Shown here: positions 34,700 to 44,062 of the stretch, piece by piece
Layout: each line of letters starts with the position of its first letter
Position numbering within the stretch: the stretch's first letter is position 1
From: Bacillus horti
Lineage (GTDB): Bacteria > Bacillota > Bacilli > Caldalkalibacillales > JCM-10596
Reading direction: 5' to 3'
DNA: 64,000 bases
Assembly: GCF_030813115.1 (NCBI RefSeq)
Contig: NZ_JAUSTY010000001.1
Span: forward strand, 248,001-312,000
Program-made: the position numbers and the translations under genes
Notes under the pieces: model-generated
What the model was told of the DNA's origin: nothing
Databases searched by the model: none
What the model saw: only the letters and a program-made list of their open reading frames with translations

Positions 34700-36477
34700 T
34701 AGTTAGCCGCCTCCTTCGCTTTAGAATAATCACGCTTACGTGGCTTGATTAAGGATACGTCAACATCCTCGTACTCAAGCTTAGGACCATTTTCTTCTGG
34801 TACAAAGCTAGCCTTTGTTGTCTTCATAAATTCCTCATCATTACGCTCTGGGAACTCAGGCTTATAATGCGCTCCACGGCTCTCGTTTCTGTTAAGAGCA
34901 CCGATCGTAATAACCCTAGCAAGCTGAAGCATGTTCCAAAGCTGACGAGTAAATGATGCAGCCTGATTGTTCCATTTTCCAGTATCGTTTACATTAATAT
35001 TTTTGTATCTCTCCATTAGTTCAACGATCTTATCATCTGTTTGCTGTAAACGGTCATTATAACGTACAACTGTTACATTGTCGGTCATCCACTCTCCTAG
35101 CTCTTTGTGAATGACATACGCATTTTCTGTGCCGTTCATATTCAGGATGCTATCATATTCACCCTGTTGCTTCTGCTTTTCATTTTCAAAAACAGTAGAG
35201 GATATATCCTCTGCACTTTTATTTAAACCACTAATATATTCAATCGCTTTAGGCCCAGCTACCATTCCACCAAAGATAGATGAAAGTAAGGAGTTTGCTC
35301 CTAAGCGGTTCGCACCATGGTATTGGTAATCTACTTCCCCTGCAGCAAATAATCCAGGGATATTCGTCATTTGATTGTAGTCTACCCACAGACCACCCAT
35401 TGAGTAGTGAACAGCAGGGAAGATTTTCATTGGAAGTTTACGCGGATCGTCTCCCATAAACTTTTCATAGATCTCGATAATTCCGCCAAGCTTGATGTCA
35501 AGCTCTTTGGCATCCTTGTGAGAAAGGTCAAGGTATACCATATTCTCACCATTGATACCAAGCTTCAAATCAACACATACATGGAAGATCTCACGTGTCG
35601 CAATATCACGAGGAACTAGGTTTCCATAAGCAGGATATTTCTCTTCAAGGAAGTACCACGGCTTACCGTCCTTGTCATATGTCCATACTCGTCCACCTTC
35701 ACCACGAGCAGACTCTGACATCAACCGCAGCTTATCATCTCCTGGAATAGCGGTTGGATGAATTTGAATAAATTCACCATTTGCATAAACAGCCCCTTGC
35801 TGATAAACAGCAGCGGCAGCCGTCCCGGTATTAATGACCGAGTTTGTAGAACGACCGAATACAATCCCCGGTCCACCTGTTGCTAGGATTACTGCATCAC
35901 CAGCAAACGTATGGATTTCTCCGTTGATTAAATTCTGAGCCGTAATCCCACGACATACACCTTCATCATCTATAACAGCTGATAAGAAATCCCAGCCTTC
36001 ATATTTCGTTACTAATCCTCTTACTTCATGTCTTCTTACTTGCTCATCCAATGCATATAAAAGCTGTTGACCCGTCGTAGCACCAGCAAATGCTGTACGG
36101 TGATGCTTTGTCCCACCAAAACGTCTGAAGTCAAGCAATCCCTCTGGTGTACGGTTAAACATAACTCCCATACGATCCATCAGATGGATAATACCAGGCG
36201 CAGCATCACACATGGCCTTAACTGGAGGCTGATTCGCTAGAAAGTCTCCCCCATAAACTGAATCATCAAAATGCTCCCATGGAGAATCCCCTTCTCCCTT
36301 CGTATTTACAGCACCATTAATTCCACCTTGAGCACAAACGGAGTGAGAACGTTTTACAGGCACGAGTGAAAAAAGGTCAACATGGACACCAGCCTCAGCA
36401 GCTTTAATTGTTGCCATTAGCCCTGCTAGTCCACCACCAACTACAATAACATTTCCTTTACTCATTAATTGACTCAC
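34699..36477 (-). CDS. sdhA: Succinate dehydrogenase flavoprotein subunit
   Basis: 592-aa catalytic subunit that oxidises succinate to fumarate. The FAD-binding GGGLAGL is at the N-terminus; the covalent FAD attachment His45 lies in SHSVCAQGGINGAVN; the active-site segment IHPTAIPGDDKLRLMSESARGEGG and YSMGGLWVD are intact. Between sdhC (8 nt upstream) and sdhB. Length agrees with B. subtilis SdhA. Confidence 0.98.
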   Translation of the reverse strand: MSQLMSKGNVIVVGGGLAGLMATIKAAEAGVHVDLFSLVPVKRSHSVCAQGGINGAVNTKGEGDSPWEHFDDSVYGGDFLANQPPVKAMCDAAPGIIHLMDRMGVMFNRTPEGLLDFRRFGGTKHHRTAFAGATTGQQLLYALDEQVRRHEVRGLVTKYEGWDFLSAVIDDEGVCRGITAQNLINGEIHTFAGDAVILATGGPGIVFGRSTNSVINTGTAAAAVYQQGAVYANGEFIQIHPTAIPGDDKLRLMSESARGEGGRVWTYDKDGKPWYFLEEKYPAYGNLVPRDIATREIFHVCVDLKLGINGENMVYLDLSHKDAKELDIKLGGIIEIYEKFMGDDPRKLPMKIFPAVHYSMGGLWVDYNQMTNIPGLFAAGEVDYQYHGANRLGANSLLSSIFGGMVAGPKAIEYISGLNKSAEDISSTVFENEKQKQQGEYDSILNMNGTENAYVIHKELGEWMTDNVTVVRYNDRLQQTDDKIVELMERYKNINVNDTGKWNNQAASFTRQLWNMLQLARVITIGALNRNESRGAHYKPEFPERNDEEFMKTTKASFVPEENGPKLEYEDVDVSLIKPRKRDYSKAKEAAN

Positions 36478-36485
36478 CCCTTTAC

Positions 36486-37100
36486 TTAGGATAATTTAGC
36501 AAATTCAAATACGATTAATACTCCACCAACTGAAAGGATAGCGAAAACAACCATCCAAATGTACGTTGAAATACGTTGAGCCTTAGGTCCTACCGTAATT
36601 CCCCACGTGACGCAGAAAGACCACATTCCGTTAGCAAAGTGGAACGTAGCGGCAACCACTCCTATGATATAGAACGCAATCATAACAGGGCTTGCAAAAA
36701 TATCTCCCATCATTTGAGCGTTAACTTCAGCACCGAACGCGGCAGCAATTCTTGTTTCCCATACATGCCAAGCGATAAAAATAATTAAAATAACCCCTGT
36801 GGCACGTTGTAGCATAAACATTACATTACGGAAATAGCCGTAGTTCGTAACGTTATTTCTGGCCTGAAACGCGATATAAAGACCGTAAATTGCATGGTAC
36901 AAAAGTGGTAGGAAAATTAAAAATGCTTCAAGAGCATAGCGTAATGGAAGACTCTCCATAAAGTGTGCAGCACTGTTAAAGCTATCTTCACCATAGAGAA
37001 TAAAATGGTTAATGAATAAATGCTGAACCAAGAAAATTCCGACCGGGATAACCCCTAATAATGAATGTAACTTCCGATTAAAAAAATGTGTGGATGCCAT
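36486..37100 (-). CDS. sdhC: Succinate dehydrogenase cytochrome b558 subunit
   Basis: 204-aa di-heme membrane anchor of the B. subtilis type, with five transmembrane segments and heme-ligand histidines in FLVQHLFINHF, LYHAIYG, IAWHVWETR and FHFANGMWSF. The ATG at 37100 follows AAGGGGGGACCGAT and matches the known N-terminus (NRKLHSLLGVIPVG). The frame to 37193 adds 31 unrelated residues that lie in the leader, where a cre-like site is found. First gene of sdhCAB. Confidence 0.96.
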   Translation of the reverse strand: MASTHFFNRKLHSLLGVIPVGIFLVQHLFINHFILYGEDSFNSAAHFMESLPLRYALEAFLIFLPLLYHAIYGLYIAFQARNNVTNYGYFRNVMFMLQRATGVILIIFIAWHVWETRIAAAFGAEVNAQMMGDIFASPVMIAFYIIGVVAATFHFANGMWSFCVTWGITVGPKAQRISTYIWMVVFAILSVGGVLIVFEFAKLS

Positions 37101-37119
37101 ATCGGTCCCCCCTTCAATG

Positions 37120-37133
37120 TTTAAGCGTTTTCT
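37120..37133 (-). promoter_or_regulatory. cre-like CcpA site in the sdh leader
   Basis: Minus strand AGAAAACGCTTAAA matches 12 of 14 positions of the cre consensus TGWAARCGYTWNCW. It lies between the sdh promoter and sdhC, a road-block position for CcpA. Confidence 0.5.
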
Positions 37134-37220
37134 TTGCGTTGCTGATTTAGAGAACATGTACAAAATAAAAAAATACCTTTTCACGTCTATCACTTTCTGT
37201 CTCTAACCATACCAAAGTAT

Positions 37221-37250
37221 ATTTTACCTCTTTCTATATTCTAGCGTCAA
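37221..37250 (-). promoter_or_regulatory. Candidate sdhCAB promoter
   Basis: TTGACG (37245-37250), 18-nt spacer, TAAAAT (37221-37226) on the minus strand, giving a leader of about 115 nt. Confidence 0.5.
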
Positions 37251-37385
37251 GGAATCGGACACAGCTTCGACAAATTTCGCTCACAGGAAAATCATATTTT
37301 TATAAGTATATCCTATATTCATCTTGCATATAGTGAGGTATATCATATCTTGTCCATAGAATGAAAAAAAGGAGTTGAATCGTTC

Positions 37386-37943
37386 ATGAAGGAAGGAAAT
37401 ATGCTTCAGCACGAAGCTTTTCATAAACCATTACTCCAAATGAAAGGGCAATCTGTGCCTTTACTTGGATATCATTTAGTTAGAGATCATGTCCTTGCTA
37501 CCATTACTGGGGAGCATCAAAGCTCAATTTTATATTGGGCTGGAAAAACACTTGCCGAACAGTTTGAATTTCAATCCTTTGAAGAGATTAGAAATTTCTT
37601 TTTGGATGCGGGTTGGGGTTACTTAGAAGTAAAGCAGGATAAAGCAGCTGTAAAGCATTTTTTGTTAGATTCCCCTCAATTTCAGTATCGTACACTCCCG
37701 GTTATTGAATCTACTTTTGCCTTGGAATGCGGCTTTTTAAGCCAAGCGCTAGGGAAGCTAGAGGATAAAGAAACAGAGGGTGACTACAGGCTCCAAAGTA
37801 AAGAGCAAAAGGATACGGTCCATTTTACTGTATATTTTCATGACTCGCCCAGCGAATATAAAGGAAATGATAGTAATATGAATGAAAGCAACAACCCCCA
37901 AGTAGGAGAAAAATCATCAAAGGAAAAATCAAAACAAAAATAA
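37386..37943 (+). CDS. yslB: YslB-like protein (DUF2507)
   Basis: 185-aa soluble protein. The core (ALLGYHLVRDHVL-like PLLGYHLVRD, ILYWAGKTLAEQFEF, FFLDAGWGYLEV, LECGFLSQALG) matches the YslB/DUF2507 family, which has a small-ligand V4R-like fold and no proven function. The last 40 residues are polar and Lys/Asn-rich, probably disordered. It keeps the B. subtilis position between sdhC and lysC but on the opposite strand from both. ATG 37386 is used; ATG 37401 also has a ribosome site. Confidence 0.9.
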   Translation: MKEGNMLQHEAFHKPLLQMKGQSVPLLGYHLVRDHVLATITGEHQSSILYWAGKTLAEQFEFQSFEEIRNFFLDAGWGYLEVKQDKAAVKHFLLDSPQFQYRTLPVIESTFALECGFLSQALGKLEDKETEGDYRLQSKEQKDTVHFTVYFHDSPSEYKGNDSNMNESNNPQVGEKSSKEKSKQK

Positions 37944-38005
37944 CTTATATTTAGACTGAAATTTGTATAATAAAACACTAGGGTAGGTTTTCTTATATAT
38001 CACAC

Positions 38006-38042
38006 CCCCGACTAACAATAAGCTATTAATTGTCAGTCGGGG
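38006..38042. terminator. Hairpin between convergent yslB and lysC
   Basis: CCCCGACT(A)ACAATAA pairs with TTAATTGTCAGTCGGGG. T-rich sequence follows on the plus side; little on the minus side. Confidence 0.65.
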
Positions 38043-38074
38043 CTATTCTTTTCATTATCGATTATAGAAACCCG

Positions 38075-38581
38075 TTATTCCTGATAAGCTTTGGCTTTAG
38101 CCTTATCTAGACCAAATGTAGTATGAAGTGCTTGAACAGCTCTCAGCATATCGACCTGGGGAATAACACAGGAAACCTTTATTTCTGACGTGGATACCAT
38201 TTTTATTTCTATATTCTCTGTACTTAGGCAATCAAACATCTCAGCGGCCACTCCAGGATTAGAGATCATTCCTGCTCCAACAATAGAAACTTTACATAAA
38301 TCCTCTTCATAAATTATATCCTTATAGACTAAATTTTCTTTATTGTTCTCCAATACAGTAAGAGTATTTCTTAGCTCATCCTGATGGATAGAAAAAGAGA
38401 TATTCGTATAATCAAGATCATACATGCTCTGGTTAATAATGATATCTACATTAATATGTGCCTTGGCTAATAGGGAAAAAAGGCCTGACAACGCCCCTAT
38501 TCTCTTCTTCATACCTCTTACCGTAACTTTTGTTACTTGTTTATCATGGGCTACCCCATGAACGACTAAGCCGTCCTCCAT
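38075..38581 (-). CDS. Aspartokinase II beta subunit (internal in-frame start within lysC)
   Basis: The ATG of codon 249 is preceded by AAAGGAGG (38590-38597) with 8-nt spacing, a much better ribosome site than that of the full gene. The product would be 168 aa, the two ACT domains, like the beta subunit made from B. subtilis lysC at about codon 246. Seen: the strong site. Known: the B. subtilis case. Inferred: that it is used here. Confidence 0.7.
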   Translation of the reverse strand: MEDGLVVHGVAHDKQVTKVTVRGMKKRIGALSGLFSLLAKAHINVDIIINQSMYDLDYTNISFSIHQDELRNTLTVLENNKENLVYKDIIYEEDLCKVSIVGAGMISNPGVAAEMFDCLSTENIEIKMVSTSEIKVSCVIPQVDMLRAVQALHTTFGLDKAKAKAYQE

Positions 38582-39325
38582 CGCAGGCTCCTCCTTTACT
38601 ATTGTCCCTTCAACATCTTCAAAGCTTGAACGAACACTTAAGCACACGTTATTATTTTTGGCACACTCTACCGCTCTGGGATGTAAGACACCTGCTCCTA
38701 AGTGAGCAAGTTCAAGCATTTCATCATAGCTGATTTGTGTAAGCTGACGAGCAAGTGGAACAACACGTGGATCTGCTGTATATACACCTGTTACATCTGT
38801 GAAGATATCACAGCGCTCTGCCTTTAAAGCAGCCGCGAGGGCAACAGCCGTTGTATCTGACCCTCCACGTCCCAATGTGGTTATTTGTCCATCCTCTGAA
38901 GCACCTTGAAAGCCAGCTACAATCACAACCTGACCATCCTCTAGTTTTTCTAGCATCGCCTTAGTATCAATCGCTTTTATTCGAGCTTTCGCGTGAACAG
39001 CCTCTGTTTGTATCCCTGCCTGCCAGCCCGTCATGGATGTGGCTTTTATTCCTAATGCATGTAAAGCCATGCTCAGTAGTGAAATGGTTACTTGCTCTCC
39101 TGTAGCTAACAGCATATCCATTTCCCTTGGTTCTGGAGCTGCGTTAAGCTCCTTAGCCAAGCCAATCAACTGGTCTGTAGACTTCCCCATTGCTGATACA
39201 ACCACCACTAGTTGGTTGCCACGCTGTAGCTCCTGCTTTATTCTTTTCGCTACATGCTGTATTCTCTCAGCAGACCCTACAGATGTTCCTCCAAATTTTT
39301 GTACTAGTAAGCTCACTCTCTCCAT
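38075..39325 (-). CDS. lysC: Lysine-sensitive aspartokinase II, alpha subunit
   Basis: Aspartate kinase of 416 aa, first step of lysine, threonine and methionine synthesis. The kinase motif VQKFGGTSVGS opens the protein; TTLGRGGSDTTAVALAAAL and FTDVTGVYTADPR follow; two ACT domains occupy about 265-410 and bind lysine. A strong in-frame internal start at Met249 would yield the separate beta subunit. The start may be ATG 39325 or the GTG at 39316, whose product aligns better with B. subtilis LysC. Expression is controlled by an upstream lysine riboswitch. Confidence 0.96.
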   Translation of the reverse strand: MERVSLLVQKFGGTSVGSAERIQHVAKRIKQELQRGNQLVVVVSAMGKSTDQLIGLAKELNAAPEPREMDMLLATGEQVTISLLSMALHALGIKATSMTGWQAGIQTEAVHAKARIKAIDTKAMLEKLEDGQVVIVAGFQGASEDGQITTLGRGGSDTTAVALAAALKAERCDIFTDVTGVYTADPRVVPLARQLTQISYDEMLELAHLGAGVLHPRAVECAKNNNVCLSVRSSFEDVEGTIVKEEPAMEDGLVVHGVAHDKQVTKVTVRGMKKRIGALSGLFSLLAKAHINVDIIINQSMYDLDYTNISFSIHQDELRNTLTVLENNKENLVYKDIIYEEDLCKVSIVGAGMISNPGVAAEMFDCLSTENIEIKMVSTSEIKVSCVIPQVDMLRAVQALHTTFGLDKAKAKAYQE

Positions 39326-39396
39326 TCCCTTCCCTATTCAACCTTTTCTCTTTATCACGTGCACAGAACGATCTGGAAAACTCAATTCTTACTCAT

Positions 39397-39442
39397 AAAA
39401 AAAGCACCAACAAATGGCTGAGAACATCCATCTGCTGCTGCT
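39397..39442 (-). terminator. Riboswitch terminator (lysC expression platform)
   Basis: AGCAGCAGCAGATGG and CCATTTGTTGGTGCT pair with one mismatch and a few wobbles, followed by TTTTTTT on the minus strand, between the lysine aptamer and lysC. Confidence 0.9.
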
Positions 39443-39490
39443 TTACAAAAACGACAATAAGAAATTAGACTGTTTGTAATAGGTCGCAAC

Positions 39491-39673
39491 GTGATATAGT
39501 TCTCCATCATACATGTCCTGTAATGATGACAGCGTCACACTTATTCAATGCACCGCCAGCCTAAAATGTTTGAGCAACAAATTTGGCTTCGGCGAATCTC
39601 CCTTTCCCACACATTCTATGAAGGCTCATCTTCTCACGTATGGTACTATTGATCTTCGCTCCCCTACATTCAC
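39491..39673 (-). ncRNA. Lysine riboswitch (L box) aptamer
   Basis: On the minus strand the leader contains the conserved L-box blocks: GGGGAGCGAAG at the 5' side, GGGAGATTCGCCGAAGC, GCTGGCGGTGCATTGAATAA, GCTGTCATC, then GGAGAACTATATCACGTTGCGACC at the 3' side. P1 can form between GTGAATGTAG (39664-39673) and CTATATCAC (39491-39499). High lysine should favour the terminator downstream and switch lysC off. Confidence 0.93.
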
Positions 39674-39709
39674 TTCGTTTCGAAGTCATGCAAATATGAA
39701 GTTGTTGCT

Positions 39710-39738
39710 ATTTTAACAGAGTGCCTTCTAAAACACAA
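39710..39738 (-). promoter_or_regulatory. lysC promoter
   Basis: TTGTGT (39733-39738), 17-nt spacer, TAAAAT (39710-39715), just upstream of the lysine riboswitch and immediately after the uvrC stop. Confidence 0.6.
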
Positions 39739-39747
39739 GTTCTAGAA

Positions 39748-41529
39748 TTAGGTAATATCTCCTCTTAAATGATCAAGAATCGTTTGGGCTAATTTGTCTC
39801 CAACCCCTATCTCTTTAAAATCATCTAGAGAAGCTTCCTTGATCTTTTTTATGGATCCGAACGTTTTTAGCAGGAGCTTTTTACGCTTAGGTCCCACACC
39901 AGGAATCCCATCTAAAGAGGATTGAATCATCGATTTCCCTCTAGTAGAACGATGAAATGTAATAGCAAACCGGTGAACCTCATCCTGAATACGCTGTAGA
40001 AGATAAAATTCCTGACTATCTCTTTTCATTTCAACAGGCTCAGGCGGTACACCGAATAACAGTTGTGAGCTACGATGCTTTTCATCCTTGGCTAAGCCAC
40101 ACACTGGCAGGTATAAACCTAGCTCATTTTCAAGGACATCCTGTGCGGCACTAATTTGCCCCTTACCTCCGTCTATCATAATGAGGTCGGGTAAAGGTTG
40201 ATCTTCTTTTAAAAGTCTAATGTACCTTCGGCGAATCACCTCACGCATTGATTCGTAATCATCAGGGCCCTGAACAGTTTTTATTTTATATTTACGGTAC
40301 TCATTTTTAGCTGCCTTTCCATCTATAAAGACAACCATAGCTGAAACTGGATCGGTTCCTTGAATATTTGAATTATCGAACGCTTCAATCCGGTGCACTG
40401 GACCTGTTCCGAGCTTCTGTCCGAGACGCTCAACCGCTTTAATCGTTCGCTCCTCTGTTCTTTCAATTAATTGAAACTTTTGCTCGATGGAGTTTTTGGC
40501 ATTAGAAGTAGCCATCGCTAGTAGTTCTTTTTTAGTGCCTCTTTGTGGAGTATATACCTTCACATTTAGCCATGATTGTAATAGCTCACCATCTACTTCA
40601 TTAGGGACAAGAATTTCTTTTGGCAGGACATGCTCTTTCTCAAAATAAAATTGTCCTATAAAGGACATTAGCTCCTCTCCGATATCATCTCCATAAAAAG
40701 GGAAAAGAGATACGTCTCTTTCTATTAACTTACCCTGCCTTACAAAAAACACTTGCACACAAATCCAGCCTTTATCTACATAAAAGCCAAACACATCACG
40801 ATCAACCTGATCCTTCAGTGTAATACTTTGCTTCTGCATCACTTGTTCAATATGCTGAATCTGATCCCTGAGCTCCTTGGCTCGCTCAAAATTCATTTCT
40901 TCTGAGGCTTGTAGCATCTTAGCCTCTAATTCTTTGACAATCTCTTTGTGACCACCATTCAAAAATCGAACAATCTGCTGAGTCATTTGCTCATAAGTAG
41001 CTTGCTCAACCGTGTATACACAAGGGGCGAGACATTGACCCATATGATAATACAAGCATACTCGATCCGGGATCGTATTACATTTACGTAATGGATAAAG
41101 GCGATCTAGCACCTTTTTCGTTTCGTTTGCTGAGTATGCGTTTGGATAAGGACCAAAGTACTTACCTTTATCTTTTTTTACCTTTCTAGTAATCTCAAGT
41201 CGTGGATGCTCATGGCTTGTCAATTTAATATATGGATACGTTTTATCATCCTTAAGTAATACATTATATCTGGGATTATGCTTCTTAATGAAATTACATT
41301 CAAGCAACAGAGCTTCTATATTACTAGAAGTAACTATATATTCAAAGTCTACAATGTCCTGTAGCATACGTTGTGTTTTTCCATCATGGCTCCCTGTAAA
41401 ATAAGAGCGCACACGATTACGTAATGTTTTGGCCTTCCCTACATATATGATCTGACCTTTTTCATCCTTCATCATGTATACACCAGGCTGATCGGGAAGT
41501 AAGGAAAGCTTTTCTTTTATCATTGCCAT
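39748..41529 (-). CDS. uvrC: UvrABC excinuclease subunit C
   Basis: 593-aa nuclease making both incisions in nucleotide excision repair. The N-terminal GIY-YIG domain is seen in [20 protein letters not shown]; a UVR segment ([23 protein letters not shown]) near 205-225; the RNase H-like domain with [25 protein letters not shown] and [10 protein letters not shown]; and a C-terminal helix-hairpin-helix ([19 protein letters not shown]). The ATG follows CCAGGAGGTTTTGTT. It holds its conserved place between trxA and lysC. Confidence 0.98.
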   Translation of the reverse strand: MAMIKEKLSLLPDQPGVYMMKDEKGQIIYVGKAKTLRNRVRSYFTGSHDGKTQRMLQDIVDFEYIVTSSNIEALLLECNFIKKHNPRYNVLLKDDKTYPYIKLTSHEHPRLEITRKVKKDKGKYFGPYPNAYSANETKKVLDRLYPLRKCNTIPDRVCLYYHMGQCLAPCVYTVEQATYEQMTQQIVRFLNGGHKEIVKELEAKMLQASEEMNFERAKELRDQIQHIEQVMQKQSITLKDQVDRDVFGFYVDKGWICVQVFFVRQGKLIERDVSLFPFYGDDIGEELMSFIGQFYFEKEHVLPKEILVPNEVDGELLQSWLNVKVYTPQRGTKKELLAMATSNAKNSIEQKFQLIERTEERTIKAVERLGQKLGTGPVHRIEAFDNSNIQGTDPVSAMVVFIDGKAAKNEYRKYKIKTVQGPDDYESMREVIRRRYIRLLKEDQPLPDLIMIDGGKGQISAAQDVLENELGLYLPVCGLAKDEKHRSSQLLFGVPPEPVEMKRDSQEFYLLQRIQDEVHRFAITFHRSTRGKSMIQSSLDGIPGVGPKRKKLLLKTFGSIKKIKEASLDDFKEIGVGDKLAQTILDHLRGDIT

Positions 41530-41653
41530 AACAAAACCTCCTGGCTAACATGCCTTCCATTCTATTATACACGATTACCTGATTAAACAGGAATGCTAAG
41601 TCTTCAAGTAGATCGTCGTCTGGAGACAACCTCATAATAAAAAAATCATAACA

Positions 41654-41707
41654 AAAACACCCTCTAAACTATATTCGCATCAAGCAGAATAGGTAGAAGG
41701 TGTTTTT
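41654..41707 (-). terminator. Terminator of trxA
   Basis: Long hairpin on the minus strand: AAAAACACCTTCTACC pairs with GTTTAGAGGGTGTTTTT around an inner AT-rich stem. T run at the end. Confidence 0.85.
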
Positions 41708-41715
41708 TCTATACC

Positions 41716-42033
41716 TTATAGATGTGCTTCAATTTTTTCAACTAGAGCTTCTTTTGGAGTCCCAGCGCCAATCACTTTATCTACAACTTCATTATCTTTA
41801 AACAATAGGAGAGTTGGGATACTCATAACCCCAAACTGAGAAGCTGTTTCTGGATTTTCATCTACATTCACTTTTAAAATTTTCACCTTGTCTCCAAGCT
41901 CTTGATCAATTTCCTCTAAAACAGGAGCGATCATGCGGCAAGGTCCGCACCATGGTGCCCAAAAGTCGACTAGTACTGTACCGCTTTCTACCTCTGCTTT
42001 AAAGGTTTGATCTGTTCCATCTATAATTGCCAT
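41716..42033 (-). CDS. trxA: Thioredoxin
   Basis: 105-aa thiol-disulfide oxidoreductase with the WCGPC active site (Cys29, Cys32), [10 protein letters not shown], the cis-proline loop MSIPTLLLF and length of the classic cytoplasmic thioredoxin. The ATG follows GAGGAGGCTTTTATT. It has its own promoter (42087-42116) and terminator, so it is a single-gene unit between etfA and uvrC. Confidence 0.98.
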   Translation of the reverse strand: MAIIDGTDQTFKAEVESGTVLVDFWAPWCGPCRMIAPVLEEIDQELGDKVKILKVNVDENPETASQFGVMSIPTLLLFKDNEVVDKVIGAGTPKEALVEKIEAHL

Positions 42034-42086
42034 AATAAAAGCCTCCTCTTCACAAACTAAAGTTAAGTTATTTTAGTATTGTACAG

Positions 42087-42116
42087 ATTATACCACTATC
42101 ATGCATGGATATCCAA
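42087..42116 (-). promoter_or_regulatory. trxA promoter
   Basis: TTGGAT (42111-42116), 18-nt spacer, TATAAT (42087-42092), with an extended TGG before the -10. No Spx-specific element was identified. Confidence 0.7.
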
Positions 42117-42197
42117 GATGTTGCTCAAGGAATTATAATCTGCTTTAAAGGTTTTATAGATGGTATGCTTAAGATCTCTAAAAATGTGCAAAGGTTT

Positions 42198-43169
42198 CTA
42201 AGCCAGAGCTTTCTTGAATTCCTCAGTTAATAATGGAACAATCTCAAAGAGGTCTCCTACAATCCCATAATCAGCCACTTTAAAAATTTCCGCTTCGGGA
42301 TCCTTATTTATAGCCACAATGACTTTTGAATTTGACATCCCAGCTAAATGCTGGATCGCTCCTGAGATCCCACAGGCGATATACAGATCTGGAGTGACTA
42401 CTTTACCAGTTTGACCGATCTGCAGGGCATAATCACAATACTCTGCATCACAAGCCCCACGAGAAGCTCCTACTGCACCACCAAGAACGTCAGCTAATTC
42501 CTGTAAGGGCTTAAAGCCCTCTGTGCTCTTCACTCCGCGTCCTCCAGCTATAATTACTCTTGCCTCTGAAAGATCTACTCCACCAGCAGTCTTTCGCACC
42601 ACCTCTTTAATGACGGTACGGATATCCTTAATATCAACGTTAAGCTCTTTGACCTCAGCCTTTAAGGCTTCATCCGCCTCTAATGCGGCAATATTATTTG
42701 GTCTTATTGTAATAAAGGCTAGGCCTTCCTTTATTTTCTTTTTAGCGAAGGCTTTACCTGAATAGATAGGACGTACAAACAACGCCTGCTCTCCTTCTCC
42801 TTCAATAGAGGTACAATCGGATATTAGAGCGGCTCCTAGCTTTGCTGCTAATCGTGGACTTAGATCCTTCCCTATTGACGTGTGCCCTAATACGATGGCA
42901 GTTGGTTGTAGCTGCTCTATCACCTGTAAAAAGGCCTGATAGTATCCATCGGTGGTATAAGAAGTTAGGCTCTCGTGCTTCACTACAACAACCTCGTCAG
43001 CCCCATAGTGAGCAAGCTCTGATACATATTTGTCAGCCTCCGTACCAAAAGAGGCAACAGCTACTCTACAGTCTTTATTTATTTGCTTGGCCGCTGCTAT
43101 AGCCTCATAGGTTACATGTCTAAGTGACCCATCGCGTTCCTCAGCTAATACAAGTATTGTTTGACTCAT
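42198..43169 (-). CDS. etfA: Electron transfer flavoprotein alpha subunit
   Basis: 323-aa FAD-binding subunit that passes electrons from acyl-CoA dehydrogenases to the quinone pool. The C-terminal signature is intact: [52 protein letters not shown] and [20 protein letters not shown]. It follows etfB by 15 nt. The ATG has a GGGGAGGGGAAAG-like leader. No terminator was obvious after it. Confidence 0.97.
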   Translation of the reverse strand: MSQTILVLAEERDGSLRHVTYEAIAAAKQINKDCRVAVASFGTEADKYVSELAHYGADEVVVVKHESLTSYTTDGYYQAFLQVIEQLQPTAIVLGHTSIGKDLSPRLAAKLGAALISDCTSIEGEGEQALFVRPIYSGKAFAKKKIKEGLAFITIRPNNIAALEADEALKAEVKELNVDIKDIRTVIKEVVRKTAGGVDLSEARVIIAGGRGVKSTEGFKPLQELADVLGGAVGASRGACDAEYCDYALQIGQTGKVVTPDLYIACGISGAIQHLAGMSNSKVIVAINKDPEAEIFKVADYGIVGDLFEIVPLLTEEFKKALA

Positions 43170-43184
43170 TTCTTTCCCCTCCCT

Positions 43185-43952
43185 TTAAATAACCTTGGCT
43201 TCTGACTTAAGCAATTGAACTAATTCTTGAACCTGATCCTCTTTTTCCCCTTTTAAGATACGTCCTGCTTCTTTTTTGGGTGGAAGCAGGAGCTCTACCG
43301 TTTCCGTTTTGCCTGTCATATCCACTTCATTAATAGAAAGTTCATTAATCGTTAAGCGTTCGAGTGGTTTTTTCTTAGCTTTCATGATTCCAGGCAGTGA
43401 AGGATATCTAGGCTCATTTAATCCTTGTTGAGCTGTAAACAACGCTGGTAACGTTAGTTCTATGATTTCAATATCCCCCTCCACGTCACGTTCAACGGTA
43501 GCTTTATTCCCATCAATCGTTAGCTTTGTTATAGTCGTCACCTGCGGTATGTCTAAAAGTTCCGCCACTCGTACAGCAACCTGTCCCGCTCCACTATCTA
43601 CAGATACATTTCCACCTAAAATGAGATCAAACTCTCGCTCTTTAATCACTTGAGCTAAGAGTAAAGAGAAAGTATGCTCATCACCATCTGCACGTTCATC
43701 CTCAATAAGAATAGCCTTATCTGCTCCCATAGCAAGCCCTGTTCTGATTTCCTTTTCACTGTCTGGAGATCCTACAGAAAGGAGTGTTACCTCACCACCA
43801 TGCTCATCACGAAGCTTAATCCCTTCCTCAATGGCGTATTCATCATATGGATTAATGATAAATTCTACGCCATCCTGTACAATTTTATTTTCTTTAATTA
43901 TAATTTTTTCCTCAGTATCAAAGGTTCTTTTCATCAAAACTAAAATATTCAT
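43185..43952 (-). CDS. etfB: Electron transfer flavoprotein beta subunit
   Basis: 255-aa partner of EtfA, binding AMP. Motifs: VLMKRTFDTEEKI at the start, NPYDEYAIEEGIKLRDEHGG, GADKAILI and LILGGNVSVDSGAGQV, then VERDVEGDIEIIELTLPALFTAQQGLNEPRYPSL. Downstream of fadB by 110 nt and upstream of etfA by 15 nt. The ATG follows GCGGGAGGGAGAAATC. Part of the beta-oxidation unit fadB-etfB-etfA. Confidence 0.97.
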   Translation of the reverse strand: MNILVLMKRTFDTEEKIIIKENKIVQDGVEFIINPYDEYAIEEGIKLRDEHGGEVTLLSVGSPDSEKEIRTGLAMGADKAILIEDERADGDEHTFSLLLAQVIKEREFDLILGGNVSVDSGAGQVAVRVAELLDIPQVTTITKLTIDGNKATVERDVEGDIEIIELTLPALFTAQQGLNEPRYPSLPGIMKAKKKPLERLTINELSINEVDMTGKTETVELLLPPKKEAGRILKGEKEDQVQELVQLLKSEAKVI

Positions 43953-44062
43953 GATTTCTCCCTCCCGCTTTCATCATTTTAATCAGCTTATTGAATTACA
44001 TATATGTGATCGACAAATGTTTATTCCAACTGAGCGCTTAGTCAGTTTTAAAACAAATGGAA

